Assembly (NCBI RefSeq): GCF_000504285.1
Contig: NZ_KI632511.1
Location: 7,980,154 to 8,044,153, forward strand
Source: Actinospica robiniae DSM 44927
Lineage (GTDB): Bacteria > Actinomycetota > Actinomycetes > Streptomycetales > Catenulisporaceae
DNA length: 64,000 bases
Direction: 5' to 3'
Part shown: positions 9,072 through 16,981 of the stretch, piece after piece
How positions within the stretch are numbered: position 1 is the first letter of the stretch
How the letters are laid out: the number at the start of each line of letters is the position of its first letter
Translations under genes and position numbers: made by a program
The notes under the pieces: generated by a model
Told to the model about the DNA's origin: nothing
Seen by the model: only the letters and a program-made list of their open reading frames with translations
Database searches by the model: none

Positions 9072-9271
9072 CCGCCTACCGGGTTAGCTGACGGGTTCGG
9101 GCGGAAGGTGAGTTTGCGCCCTACGGCCCCGATCGAGGCGTCACTCAGCGCACGGCTAGGGTCGCCGTCCGTGAGTTTCGTCTGATGTGAGGGCCGATTC
9201 ACCCCGGGGGACCGGGCGCACGGTGCGCCACGGAGATTGGGTCCCCGGCTCCGGGAACGGATGCGGCGGTT
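9072..9271 (-). ncRNA. c-di-AMP (ydaO-yuaA) riboswitch
   Basis: Read on the minus strand, the leader contains GGAGCCGGGGACCCA, then GGGGTGAATCGG, and at its 3' end CCGAACCCGTCAGCTAACC followed by GGTAGGCGG, the conserved blocks of the ydaO class. The 5' CCGCC and 3' GGCGG can pair as P1. It ends about 23 nt before the GTG start, in a GAAGGAGAGG ribosome site. Binding of c-di-AMP would be expected to lower expression of the lytic protein. The outer limits are approximate. Confidence 0.88.
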
Positions 9272-9404
9272 CGGTGACCGCTGCTCCGCCCTGTCGGACT
9301 CGGCGGGTACGTCCGGTGCGCGGTTCGGATTCCACGGCGTCGGCCGGATGTACAACATCGACCATAGCGGCGTTTCCGGCAGTTGTCACAAATCGCCCAA
9401 AATA

Positions 9405-9438
9405 CGGCAGAGCGTGACTGAAGAGTCACGCTCTGCCG
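9405..9438 (-). terminator. Intrinsic terminator after second lytic gene
   Basis: A 15-bp perfect stem (9405-9419 with 9424-9438) with loop GAAG; on the minus strand it is followed by TATTTTGGG. It lies about 40 bp downstream of the stop of the gene at 9477-10283 and upstream of the riboswitch of the next gene, so it isolates the two paralogues. Confidence 0.85.
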
Positions 9439-9476
9439 AGAAAACCGAGTGCCGACGGGCGAATCCGGGCCGTCGG

Positions 9477-10283
9477 TCAGGCCGGGGCCTTGCCGTTCAT
9501 GATGTCGTAGACCATGGTCGTGGCCTGCGACTGCCACTGTGCGTAGGCGGTCGGATACCCGGAGCGCTGCACGTCCTGGGCCGCCTCCCACAGGTAGATG
9601 CTCATGTAGTCCGGCGCGTCCTTGTCGAGCGCGGCGAGGAAGGCGTTGGCCGCGTACGTCGGGGTGGTCAGCTGGGAGGTGGTGCCCCAGCCCTGCGAGG
9701 GACGCTGCTGGAAGAGGCCGAGCGAGTCCGCGTTGGTGGCGGTGGTCAGGTTGATCAGCCGCGACTCCTGGATCGCGGTGGCCACGGCCACCACGGCGGC
9801 GTACGCGTGCATCCCGCGCTTTTCCACCGTCGCGACTATCGTCTTCGCGTTCTCCCACTGGTCCGCGCTCGGGGTGAACGTGTTCTGCGTTCCGTAGAAG
9901 GCCACCGGCTCCAGGGTGCCCCAGGACACTGAGGCGTACGGGCTGGTCTTGGTGTGGGTCGGCGTCGCGCTGGCCGAAGCGGAGGCGCTCGCGCTGGCCG
10001 AGGTCTTCACGCTGGACGCGCTGACGCTGGGCGAGGCGACCGCGGTCGGCGCGCTGCTCGCCTGCTGGGCCGGCACCAGGTCCGCCATGGCCGGATTGGG
10101 AGTGGTCGCCGGGGACGCCTCGCCCAGCGCCATCGCCGCCGCCACGCCGCCCGGTCCGCCGACCACCGTGCCCGCCAGGGCCGCGACCGTGATCGCCGGG
10201 TACTTGCGCATCCACGACCCGTTCGGGTCGGAGCGAGTGATCGGACTCTGACTCCCGTGCTTCGACTTGCTGTGACTGCCCAC
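9477..10283 (-). CDS. Secreted lysozyme-fold (transglycosylase-like) protein, paralogue
   Basis: A 268-residue paralogue of the downstream neighbour, GTG start at 10283. A basic N-terminus and hydrophobic export segment (PAITVAALAGTVVGGPGGVAA) are followed by a Ser/Ala/Thr-rich linker with an (SA)n run. The C-terminal domain carries AVATAIQESRLINL (probable catalytic Glu) and DSLGLFQQRPSQGWG, with a closing WQSQATTMVYDIM. It lacks the YQSGS repeats of its neighbour. It has its own c-di-AMP riboswitch and terminator, so it is regulated separately but by the same signal. Peptidoglycan cleavage is inferred from the fold. Confidence 0.75.
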   Translation of the reverse strand: MGSHSKSKHGSQSPITRSDPNGSWMRKYPAITVAALAGTVVGGPGGVAAAMALGEASPATTPNPAMADLVPAQQASSAPTAVASPSVSASSVKTSASASASASASATPTHTKTSPYASVSWGTLEPVAFYGTQNTFTPSADQWENAKTIVATVEKRGMHAYAAVVAVATAIQESRLINLTTATNADSLGLFQQRPSQGWGTTSQLTTPTYAANAFLAALDKDAPDYMSIYLWEAAQDVQRSGYPTAYAQWQSQATTMVYDIMNGKAPA

Positions 10284-10307
10284 GGTCCGCTTACGGCCCT
10301 CTCCCTC

Positions 10308-10440
10308 GTCCGCCTACCGGGTTAGCTGACGGGTTCGGGCGGAAAGAGACGCCCTACGCTCCGGTTCCGGAGCGATTCACCCCGCGGCGGGGAGCACCGA
10401 AGTGGGTCCCCGGCTCCACTCGCGTGGACTCGGCGGTCAC
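10308..10440 (-). ncRNA. c-di-AMP (ydaO-yuaA) riboswitch
   Basis: The minus strand carries GACCGCCGAGTCC, GGAGCCGGGGACCCAC, GGGGTGAATCGC and the 3' block CCGAACCCGTCAGCTAACC-GGTAGGCGG. The 5' CCGCC and 3' GGCGG can form P1. It is shorter (about 130 nt) than the sister riboswitch because a variable arm is reduced. A GAGGGAGAGGG ribosome site and the GTG start follow within 25 nt. Confidence 0.88.
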
Positions 10441-10633
10441 ATCCGGTGTCGCACGGTCGCGACATCCGCCGGATGTGTTGGCCCCAGAACCTAACAGATC
10501 GAACGGCCCCATGTCACCGTTTCGTCTCAGCCTTGCCACTGCTTTGACTCGGCGTGAGATACGCCTTACCGGCGCGCGATCCGGCGGCAGGTCGGGCCGC
10601 GGCCGTGCGCCACCGCCCGTTAACCTGGGTGTC

Positions 10634-11098
10634 GTGAACGCCGAACCGACCGGAGCCCCGGACCGCGGCCAGAGCCAGGCCGACCCCCAGGAGATCGCCC
10701 GGCTGCGCGTGGCCATCGGCCGGCTGCACCGGCGCATGGTCCAGCACACCGCCGGAGATCTGACGTTCTCCCAGACCTCGGCGCTGGTCGCGGTGGAGAA
10801 GCTCGGGCCGATCCGGCTCGGCGAGCTCGCCGCCCGGGAGCGGGTGGCCGCGCCCTCGATGACCCGCACCGTGGCCGGGCTGGTCGAGGCCGGGCTGCTG
10901 CACCGGGCCGGGGACCCGCAGGACGGGCGCTCCTACCTGCTGAGCATCACCGACCAGGGCCGCGGCTTCCTCGAGGCGCTGCGCACCGAGCGCTCGGCCG
11001 TGCTGGCCGCGGGCATCGCCCAGCTCGGCCCGGTCGAGCTGGACGTGCTGCGCCGGGCGCTGCCGGTGCTCGAGCACCTGGCCGAACGAGAGTCCTGA
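10634..11098 (+). CDS. MarR-family transcriptional regulator
   Basis: A 154-residue winged-helix repressor-type protein. The DNA-binding part is visible as LTFSQTSALVAVEKLGPIRL, LAARERVAAPSMTRTVAGL (recognition helix) and the wing DPQDGRSYLLSIT, the usual MarR DxRS motif. The GTG at 10634 fits the domain length, and a TAACCT hexamer 7 nt upstream would suit a leaderless transcript; the longer upstream frame lacks family similarity. The ligand and targets are not evident. Confidence 0.85.
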   Translation: MNAEPTGAPDRGQSQADPQEIARLRVAIGRLHRRMVQHTAGDLTFSQTSALVAVEKLGPIRLGELAARERVAAPSMTRTVAGLVEAGLLHRAGDPQDGRSYLLSITDQGRGFLEALRTERSAVLAAGIAQLGPVELDVLRRALPVLEHLAERES

Positions 11099-11187
11099 TA
11101 CGCCGCCGGCGCGCCGTGGCGCGCCCGCGCCGCGCCGTCGGCCACCCCGGCCACGCCCCGGCCGGGAACCGGTGGCAGGATGGCGGC

Positions 11188-11370
11188 ATGGACGTGCAGG
11201 AACAGAACGCGGCCGGCGCCGAGGAACCCGTCGAGGAGTGGCCGCCGCGCGAGTGGCGCGAGACCACCCGTGCCGCCGGCCACAAGCAGGCGCTCTACGT
11301 CAGCGTGGCCATGCTGGTCATGTTCGGCGCGCTGACGCTCCTGGCGATCTGGGCCTCGCACCACGGCTGA
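11188..11370 (+). CDS. Small single-helix membrane protein
   Basis: A 60-residue protein: acidic Glu/Pro/Trp-rich N-terminus (EEPVEEWPPREWRETTRA) followed by one hydrophobic helix (ALYVSVAMLVMFGALTLLAIW) and a short HHG end. The ATG at 11188 is preceded by CAGGAT six bases upstream, consistent with a leaderless start. No function is recognised. It lies 89 bp after the MarR gene on the same strand. Confidence 0.6.
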   Translation: MDVQEQNAAGAEEPVEEWPPREWRETTRAAGHKQALYVSVAMLVMFGALTLLAIWASHHG

Positions 11371-11380
11371 CCGCGCCGCC

Positions 11381-11397
11381 GGGCCGGCCGCCGGCCC
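11381..11397. terminator. Possible GC-rich hairpin between convergent genes
   Basis: A 7-bp stem (GGGCCGG/CCGGCCC) with a 3-nt loop lies between the small membrane protein gene and serB, which converge. There is no U-tract, so it is only a candidate terminator. Confidence 0.35.
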
Positions 11398-11421
11398 GAT
11401 GCCCCGCCGGCCCGGATCGGC

Positions 11422-12657
11422 CTACTGCGGCGCCTTGACCTGGCCGGCCTCCGTCAGCTCCGCGATCTCCTCGCCGGGAATGCCCAGCAGGAACAGGATC
11501 GTGTCCAGGAACGGCACGTTCACCGCCGTGTCCGCCTGCTCGCGCACCACCGGCTTGGCGTTGAACGCCACCCCGAGTCCGGCCGCGGCCAGCATGTCCA
11601 GGTCGTTCGCCCCGTCGCCGATGGCGACCGTCTCGCTCAGCGGCACGCCGGCCGCCGAGGCGAACCGGCGCAGCGCGGCGGCCTTGCCGGGCCGGTCCAC
11701 GATCGGGCCCACCACCTTGCCGGTCAGCCGGCCGTCCACCACCTCGAGCGTGTTCGCGGCCGCGTAGTCCAGCTCGAGATCGGCCGCGAGCAGGTCGGTG
11801 ATCTGGGTGAAGCCGCCGGAGACGATCGCGACCTGGTAGCCGAGCCGCTTGAGCGTGCGCACCAGGGTGCGGGCGCCGGGGGTGTAGCGCACCTGCCCGC
11901 GCACCTTGGCGAAGACCTCCTCGGGCAGCCCCTCGAGCAGCGCCACCCTCGCCCGCAGCGAGGCGGCGAAGTCCATCTCCCCGCGCATCGCCTCGGCCGT
12001 CACCCGGGCCACCTCGTCGAGGCAGCCGGCGTGCTCGGCGAGCAGCTCGATCACCTCGTCCTGGATCAGCGTGGAGTCCACGTCCATCACCACCAGGTGC
12101 TTGGCCCGGCGGGCGAGCCCGGCGCGCTGCACCGCGACGTCCGCGCCGCAGGCCGCGGCCTCCGGGGCCAGCCGGCGCCGCAGCTCCAGCGGGTCCACCC
12201 CGGACACGTCCAGCTCGATCGCGGTCACCGGGTACTTCGCCAGCCGCACGATCCGGTCGATGTTGCCGCCCGCGTCCGCCAGCGCCCGGGCCATCCGGCC
12301 CATCGCGGACGGGCTGAGCGGGGAACCGAGCACGGTCACCCGGCTGCGCCCGACCCCGCGCGGCTGGTTGTCCCCGACCCCCTCCTTGACCTCCACGCCC
12401 AGCTTCCACTCCGCCCCCCAGCGGTGCAGCGCAATCCGCAGCTCGGTGTCGTCCCAGGCCGGCGGGGCGGTGAGCAACACGCCCAGGACCAGCCGGCCGC
12501 GCAGCACGATCTGCTCCACGTCGCTGACCTCTATGTCGCTTCCGCCCGATCCGTGCTCCTCGATCACAGCGAACAACGACGCGGTCACTCCGGGCCGATC
12601 CGCGCCGAACACCAGGACCCGCAGCGTGCGCCCGTGGCGCGTCACCTCTTGTTCCAC
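11422..12657 (-). CDS. serB: Phosphoserine phosphatase SerB with ACT domains
   Basis: A 411-residue enzyme hydrolysing O-phosphoserine to serine, the last step of serine synthesis. The N-terminal ~180 residues form one or two ACT-type regulatory domains (LRVLVFGADRPGVTASLFA). The HAD catalytic domain begins at MDVDSTLIQD (residues 191-200; nucleophile Asp in DVDST), with SGGFTQITDLL as motif II and IGDGANDLDML as motif IV. The GTG at 12657 lies 6 nt after TACCTT on the minus strand, which suggests a leaderless mRNA. The arrangement is as in mycobacterial SerB2. Confidence 0.93.
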   Translation of the reverse strand: MEQEVTRHGRTLRVLVFGADRPGVTASLFAVIEEHGSGGSDIEVSDVEQIVLRGRLVLGVLLTAPPAWDDTELRIALHRWGAEWKLGVEVKEGVGDNQPRGVGRSRVTVLGSPLSPSAMGRMARALADAGGNIDRIVRLAKYPVTAIELDVSGVDPLELRRRLAPEAAACGADVAVQRAGLARRAKHLVVMDVDSTLIQDEVIELLAEHAGCLDEVARVTAEAMRGEMDFAASLRARVALLEGLPEEVFAKVRGQVRYTPGARTLVRTLKRLGYQVAIVSGGFTQITDLLAADLELDYAAANTLEVVDGRLTGKVVGPIVDRPGKAAALRRFASAAGVPLSETVAIGDGANDLDMLAAAGLGVAFNAKPVVREQADTAVNVPFLDTILFLLGIPGEEIAELTEAGQVKAPQ

Positions 12658-12663
12658 CGGGCC

Positions 12664-12697
12664 AAGGTACCGAAGCGGGGCCGCGGCCAGGTAAGTT
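12664..12697. promoter_or_regulatory. Overlapping divergent leaderless promoters (serB / ABC ATPase)
   Basis: The two divergent starts are 47 bp apart. On the minus strand TACCTT (12669-12664) lies 6 nt before the serB GTG; on the plus strand TAAGTT (12692-12697) lies 7 nt before the ATPase ATG. Both fit the TAnnnT -10 placed 6-8 nt before the start of leaderless actinobacterial genes. No good -35 was found on either side. Confidence 0.5.
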
Positions 12698-12704
12698 TGG
12701 CCAC

Positions 12705-13487
12705 ATGACGGACGTGCTTGATCTGGTCGACGTGACGGTGGTGCGGGACGGCAAGAAGCTGCTCGCCGGGATCGATTGGCGAATCGCCGACGGGGAACGG
12801 TGGGTCCTACTCGGACCCAACGGCGCCGGCAAGACGACCCTGCTGCAGATCATCGCGGCGCAGATGCATCCGACCGCGGGCAGCGCGACCGTGCTCGGCG
12901 GCGCACTCGGCAAGATCGACGTGTTCGAGCTGCGCACCCGGATCGGCCTGAGCTCGGCCTCGCTGGACGGGCGCATCCCCGGCCGGGAGAAGGTGCGCGA
13001 CGTGGTGCTCACCGCCGCGTACGGCAAGATGGCGCGCTTCCGCGAGGACTACGAGGACGCCGACACCGGCCGGGCCGAGGACCTGCTCTCCTGGTGGGGC
13101 CTCGAGGGCTTCGCCGAGCGCACCTTCGGCACCCTCTCCAGCGGCGAGCGCAAGCGCGCCCTGGTCGCCAGGGCCCTGATGACCGACCCGGAGCTGCTGC
13201 TGCTCGACGAGCCGGCCTCCGGCCTCGACCTCGGCGGCCGCGAGGACCTGGTGCGCCGGCTGGCCAACCACGCGGCCGATCCGGCCTCGCCGGTGACCGT
13301 GCTGGTGACCCACCACGTGGAGGAGATCCCGCCGGGCTTCACCCACGCGATGCTGCTGCGCGGCGGTTCGATCGTCGCCTCCGGGCCCTCCGAGCTCACC
13401 CTGACCTCGGAGAACCTCAGCGCCACCTACGGCATCCCGCTGCACGTGCAGACGTACGAAGGCCGCTACTACGCCCGCGGGCTGTGA
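12705..13487 (+). CDS. ABC transporter ATP-binding protein
   Basis: A 260-residue ABC ATPase: Walker A GPNGAGKTT, signature TLSSGERKRALVARAL, Walker B LLLDEPASGLD and switch LVTHHVEEIP. The atypical signature (SSGE) and the GREKVRDVVLTAAYG insert resemble the stand-alone ATPases related to iron-chelate systems that actinomycetes often encode without a permease. No membrane partner is present on either side, so its substrate and role are unknown. Confidence 0.85.
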   Translation: MTDVLDLVDVTVVRDGKKLLAGIDWRIADGERWVLLGPNGAGKTTLLQIIAAQMHPTAGSATVLGGALGKIDVFELRTRIGLSSASLDGRIPGREKVRDVVLTAAYGKMARFREDYEDADTGRAEDLLSWWGLEGFAERTFGTLSSGERKRALVARALMTDPELLLLDEPASGLDLGGREDLVRRLANHAADPASPVTVLVTHHVEEIPPGFTHAMLLRGGSIVASGPSELTLTSENLSATYGIPLHVQTYEGRYYARGL

Positions 13488-13589
13488 GCCGCCGCGCGGA
13501 TGCGCACCTTGACATGACTCCGGCCGCCCGGCCGGTGGCGGGCCGGGGCGGGATGCCCGAAGGCTGCTGACGGGGCGTCAACCACCGGC

Positions 13590-13595
13590 TACCAT
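13590..13595 (+). promoter_or_regulatory. Leaderless promoter of the nfeD-like gene
   Basis: CTGACG (13567-13572), a 17-nt spacer, TACCAT (13590-13595) and an ATG six bases later at 13602. This is a standard -35/-10 geometry with transcription starting at or next to the initiation codon. Confidence 0.5.
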
Positions 13596-13601
13596 GGCGG
13601 C

Positions 13602-14039
13602 ATGGGGTCGGTGGCCACGCTGCACAGCTGGGAATGGTGGCTGCTGGCCGCCGTCCTGCTGCTGCTCGGCGAGGCCGCGACCAACGCGCTCGTCTTCCTG
13701 ATGCCGTTCGGCGGCGCGGTGGTCGCCGCGGTCCTGGCCGCCTTCGGCGTGCCCTGGTACGGGCAGCTGCCCGCCTTCGCCGTGGTCACCATCGGCCTGC
13801 TCGCCTTCCTCCGGCCCGTCGCCGTGCGCCGGCAGGCCGGTCCCGGCCTGCGCACCGGCGCGGCCGCGCTGGTCGGCCAAGAGGCGCTGGTGACCGAGCG
13901 GGTGGACGCCCACCGCGGCCGGATACGGCTGGACGGGCAGATCTGGAGCGCCCGCACGCTGGACTCGGAGGGCGTGTTCGAGGCCGGAGAAGCCGTGCAC
14001 GTCGCGGCGATCGACGGCGCCACCGCGGTGGTGGTGTAA
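13602..14039 (+). CDS. NfeD-like membrane protein
   Basis: A 145-residue protein with two or three hydrophobic helices (WWLLAAVLLLLGEAATNALVF, FGGAVVAAVLAAFGV, LPAFAVVTIGLLAFL) and a small C-terminal OB-fold domain (TGAAALVGQEALVTERVD ... GEAVHVAAIDGATAVVV). This is the NfeD pattern. It sits 58 bp upstream of an SPFH-domain gene, the classical NfeD-SPFH pairing in which the two act together in membrane microdomains. Confidence 0.88.
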   Translation: MGSVATLHSWEWWLLAAVLLLLGEAATNALVFLMPFGGAVVAAVLAAFGVPWYGQLPAFAVVTIGLLAFLRPVAVRRQAGPGLRTGAAALVGQEALVTERVDAHRGRIRLDGQIWSARTLDSEGVFEAGEAVHVAAIDGATAVVV

Positions 14040-14097
14040 TCGTGCCCGTATCCGCACCGTGCGGCGGCACGCTTCAGTGGGGAGGAACGAGGCGCTG

Positions 14098-15159
14098 ATG
14101 AGCACATTCGAAGCCGTCGTCTTCGTGGTCGTGGTCGTGGCCGCCGTGGTCTTCTACGTCTACCGCGCCATCCGCGTGGTGCCGCAGGCGACCGCCGCGG
14201 TGATCGAGCGGTTCGGCCGGTACAAGCGGACCCTGGAGCCCGGGCTGCGCTTCCTGGTGCCGGGGGCGGACCGGGTGCGGGCCACGGTCGACCTGCGCGA
14301 GCAGGTGATGCCGTTCCCGCCGCAGGAGGTCATCACCGAGGACAACCTGCTCGTCTACATCGACTGGGTCGTCTACTTCCAGGTGATCGACCCGCGCCGG
14401 GCCACCTACGAGATCCAGAACTTCGTGCAGGCCATCGAGTACCTGGTCTCCACCACGCTGCGCAACATCATCGGCGGCATGGACCTCGAGGCCACCCTGA
14501 CCAGCCGGGACGAGGTCAACCGGCAGCTGCGCGACGTGCTCGACAGCGAGACCGGACGGTGGGGGATCCGGGTGAGCCGGGTGGAGCTGCGCACGATCCA
14601 GCCGAACCGGGACATCACCGAGGCGATGGAGAAGCAGGTGCGGGCCGAGCGGGAGCGGCGCGCGACCATCCTGTCGGCCGAGGGCGTCAAGCAGGCCGAG
14701 ATCCTGCGGGCCGAGGGCGAGCGGCAGTCGATGATCCTCAAGGCCGAGGGCGAGGCCAAGGCCGCGGCGCTGCGCGCGGACGGCGAGGCGAGCGCGATCT
14801 CCAAGACCTTCAAGGCGATCCACGACGGCAACGCCGACCAGAAGCTGCTGAGCTACCAGTACCTGCAGATGCTGCCGAAGATCGCCGACGGCAACGCGAG
14901 CAAGCTGTGGATCGTGCCGAGCGAGCTGGGCAAGGCGGTCGAGGGGATCGGCAACGCGTTCAGCAACGCGACCGGCGGCGGCGGCGGCCTGCCGGCCTCG
15001 CCGCTCTCGGCCGCGCCGCCGGAGGTCGAGGACGGCGAGCAGGCCGCCGCGCTGCCCCCGGCCCAGCGCAGCGGCCCCCCGGCCGCGCCCGCCCCGGCCG
15101 ACCGGCCCTCGGGCCGCCGCAACTCCCCGAACGACGTGCTCTTCCGCCGGGACGAGTAG
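14098..15159 (+). CDS. SPFH/Band 7 family protein
   Basis: A 353-residue membrane-anchored SPFH protein. It has an N-terminal helix (AVVFVVVVVAAVVFYVYRAI), then the Band 7 domain (about 25-200; ERFGRYKRTLEPGLRFLVP, DWVVYFQVIDPRRATYEI), then an Ala/Glu/Arg coiled coil (KQVRAERERRATILSAEGVK) and a Pro/Ala-rich tail. The ATG at 14098 is preceded by GGGGAGGAACGAGGC; the longer frame back to 14059 has no domain. It pairs with the upstream NfeD-like protein and probably oligomerises as a membrane scaffold. Confidence 0.9.
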   Translation: MSTFEAVVFVVVVVAAVVFYVYRAIRVVPQATAAVIERFGRYKRTLEPGLRFLVPGADRVRATVDLREQVMPFPPQEVITEDNLLVYIDWVVYFQVIDPRRATYEIQNFVQAIEYLVSTTLRNIIGGMDLEATLTSRDEVNRQLRDVLDSETGRWGIRVSRVELRTIQPNRDITEAMEKQVRAERERRATILSAEGVKQAEILRAEGERQSMILKAEGEAKAAALRADGEASAISKTFKAIHDGNADQKLLSYQYLQMLPKIADGNASKLWIVPSELGKAVEGIGNAFSNATGGGGGLPASPLSAAPPEVEDGEQAAALPPAQRSGPPAAPAPADRPSGRRNSPNDVLFRRDE

Positions 15160-15255
15160 CCGGCCGGCCCGCGCGGCGTCCCGAGGGGCGGAACGGGCGT
15201 CTTGATGCGTGGAAAGTAAGGAGCGGTCCCCGGTTGGGCCAGTAGGCTCAGCCGG

Positions 15256-16032
15256 GTGACCGCAGCTCATGACCTCGCGGAGTACTCCGCGATCTTCGGC
15301 GCCGGAATGGCCGCCGGCGTGATGAACACCGTCGTCGGCTCCGGCACCCTGCTGACCTTCCCGACGCTGCTGGCCTTCGGCTACAGCCCGGTGCTGGCGA
15401 ACGTCTCGAACACCATCGGCCTGGTCCCCGGCTCGTTCTCCGGCGCCTACGGTTACCGGGCCGAGCTGGCCGGGCAGCGTCGCAGGACCCTCATCCTGAG
15501 CACGGCCTCGGTGCTCGGCGGCGTGCTGGGCGCGATACTCCTGCTGAACCTGCCCGCCTCGGCGTTCAACGGGATCGTGCCGGCGCTGATCGCGCTCGCG
15601 CTGGTGCTGGTCGTGCTCCAGCCCCGGGTCGGCGCCTGGGTGGCCCGGAGACGGGCCGAGAAGGGCACCGTGGACCGGCCGGGCGGCGGGCCGCTGCTGT
15701 GGGCCGGGGTGTTCGCCACCGGCGTCTACGGCGGCTACTTCGGCGCCGCGCAGGGCGTGCTGCTGCTGGCGTTGCTGGGCATCGCCTTCACCGACTCGCT
15801 GCAGCGGATAAACGCGGTCAAGAACATCCTGGCGGGCCTCGTCAACGGCGTGGCCGCGGTGCTGTTCATCGCGCTCAGCCACGTCTCGTGGACCGCGGCC
15901 GGGCTGATCGCGGCCGGTTCGGTGCTCGGCGGCCAGATCGGCGCGAAGGTCGGGCGGAAGCTGCCGCCGATCGCGTTGCGCGCGCTGATCGTGTGCGTCG
16001 GCGTCGCGGCGATCATCAAGCTGCTGGTCTGA
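15256..16032 (+). CDS. TauE/SafE family sulfite exporter-like permease
   Basis: A 258-residue membrane protein with about eight hydrophobic segments in two repeats, each opening with a Gly-rich motif (GMAAGVMNTVVGSGTLLTFP; GVYGGYFGAAQGVLLLALLG), as in the TauE/SafE (DUF81) family. The GTG at 15256 follows TAGGCT by 7 nt, again suggesting leaderless translation. The family exports sulfite, sulfonates or related anions. The substrate here is not shown by context. Confidence 0.85.
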   Translation: MTAAHDLAEYSAIFGAGMAAGVMNTVVGSGTLLTFPTLLAFGYSPVLANVSNTIGLVPGSFSGAYGYRAELAGQRRRTLILSTASVLGGVLGAILLLNLPASAFNGIVPALIALALVLVVLQPRVGAWVARRRAEKGTVDRPGGGPLLWAGVFATGVYGGYFGAAQGVLLLALLGIAFTDSLQRINAVKNILAGLVNGVAAVLFIALSHVSWTAAGLIAAGSVLGGQIGAKVGRKLPPIALRALIVCVGVAAIIKLLV

Positions 16033-16053
16033 TCCGGCGCCGGCGCTCGGCGC

Positions 16054-16905
16054 TTACTGCACCTTGAACGACAGGCCGCAGGCGTTGCCGGCATAGGCCG
16101 TGTCGGCGGAAAGCCCGGGCACCGCCGAGCCGGCCGCCAGCGCGAGGTAGTCGAGCCCCAGCTTGCGCAGCGGCGCGTCGGCGACCTGGCTCTTGCCCGC
16201 CGCCTTGATCAGGGCCTTGCCGAGGGTCGCCTGCGCGGCCGGCCCGCGTCCAGAGCCCTGATACGCGTAGACGGCGTTGGCGCCCGCGTAGCAGCCGGGA
16301 TCGGAGCGGGCGGAGAGCGTGGTGCGCTGCGGGAGGGCCGGCACCGGATCGATCCGGTGCTTGTGGATCGCGAACGCGATGCCGCCGATCAGCACCACCC
16401 ACACCAGGCTGCAGCAGAGCCCGATGACCGCCTTGTCCCGCCCGCGTTTGCGGCCCGGCCCGGTCTCGGCGATCGCGGCGAGCCCGACGAACAGGTTGAT
16501 CGGCAGCCAGCCGCCGAGGATCCCGATCCACAGCGCGGCCCTCGCCTTGCCGCTCTCGCCCGTCTCCGGCCCGGTGTAGACCTGCGCGCCGTAGCCGTAG
16601 CTCAGACCCGGCGAGAACGCGGGCGGCGCGGCGTCGTGCAGCGGCGGCGGGGTGAGCGGATAGGGCGTCGGCTCGGCGAACGGGTGCGGCTGGATCGCGT
16701 GCTGCACCTGGCCGTAGTCCGGGATCCGGTCGTGGTCCGTCACCTGCCCGTAATCGGGCACGGCCGGGGCGACCGGCGGGTTGAAGGGCGACATCGGCAC
16801 ATGGCTGTACGCCGGCTCGTCCTGCGCTTCCAGCGAGTCGCCCCAGTTCAGGGACGAGGGCGGAAGGGAATCAGCCGACTGGTGCGGATTCTGATACGAC
16901 GCCAT
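16054..16905 (-). CDS. DUF4190-like membrane protein with proline-rich N-terminus
   Basis: About 283 residues. The N-terminal ~125 residues are disordered and rich in Pro, Tyr, His and Ala. Two hydrophobic segments follow (ALWIGILGGWLPINLFVGLAAIA and VIGLCCSLVWVVLIGGIAFAI), spaced as in DUF4190 proteins, and then an external domain with cysteines (DPGCYAG, GNACGLSFKV). ATG 16905 (MASYQNPHQ) is preferred; ATG 16917 in the same frame is possible. No function is recognised. Confidence 0.65.
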   Translation of the reverse strand: MASYQNPHQSADSLPPSSLNWGDSLEAQDEPAYSHVPMSPFNPPVAPAVPDYGQVTDHDRIPDYGQVQHAIQPHPFAEPTPYPLTPPPLHDAAPPAFSPGLSYGYGAQVYTGPETGESGKARAALWIGILGGWLPINLFVGLAAIAETGPGRKRGRDKAVIGLCCSLVWVVLIGGIAFAIHKHRIDPVPALPQRTTLSARSDPGCYAGANAVYAYQGSGRGPAAQATLGKALIKAAGKSQVADAPLRKLGLDYLALAAGSAVPGLSADTAYAGNACGLSFKVQ

Positions 16906-16981
16906 GGCGACGCCCATCCTATGGCCTCTACGACGCCGTATACACCCTGCGGGGCGGCGAAAACCGAGCGTCTACTGCGCG

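Noticed and set aside
13509-13514. TTGACA, a perfect -35 hexamer after the ABC ATPase gene
   Set aside because: No -10-like hexamer occurs at 15-19 bp downstream. The leaderless promoter at 13567-13595 explains the next gene better.
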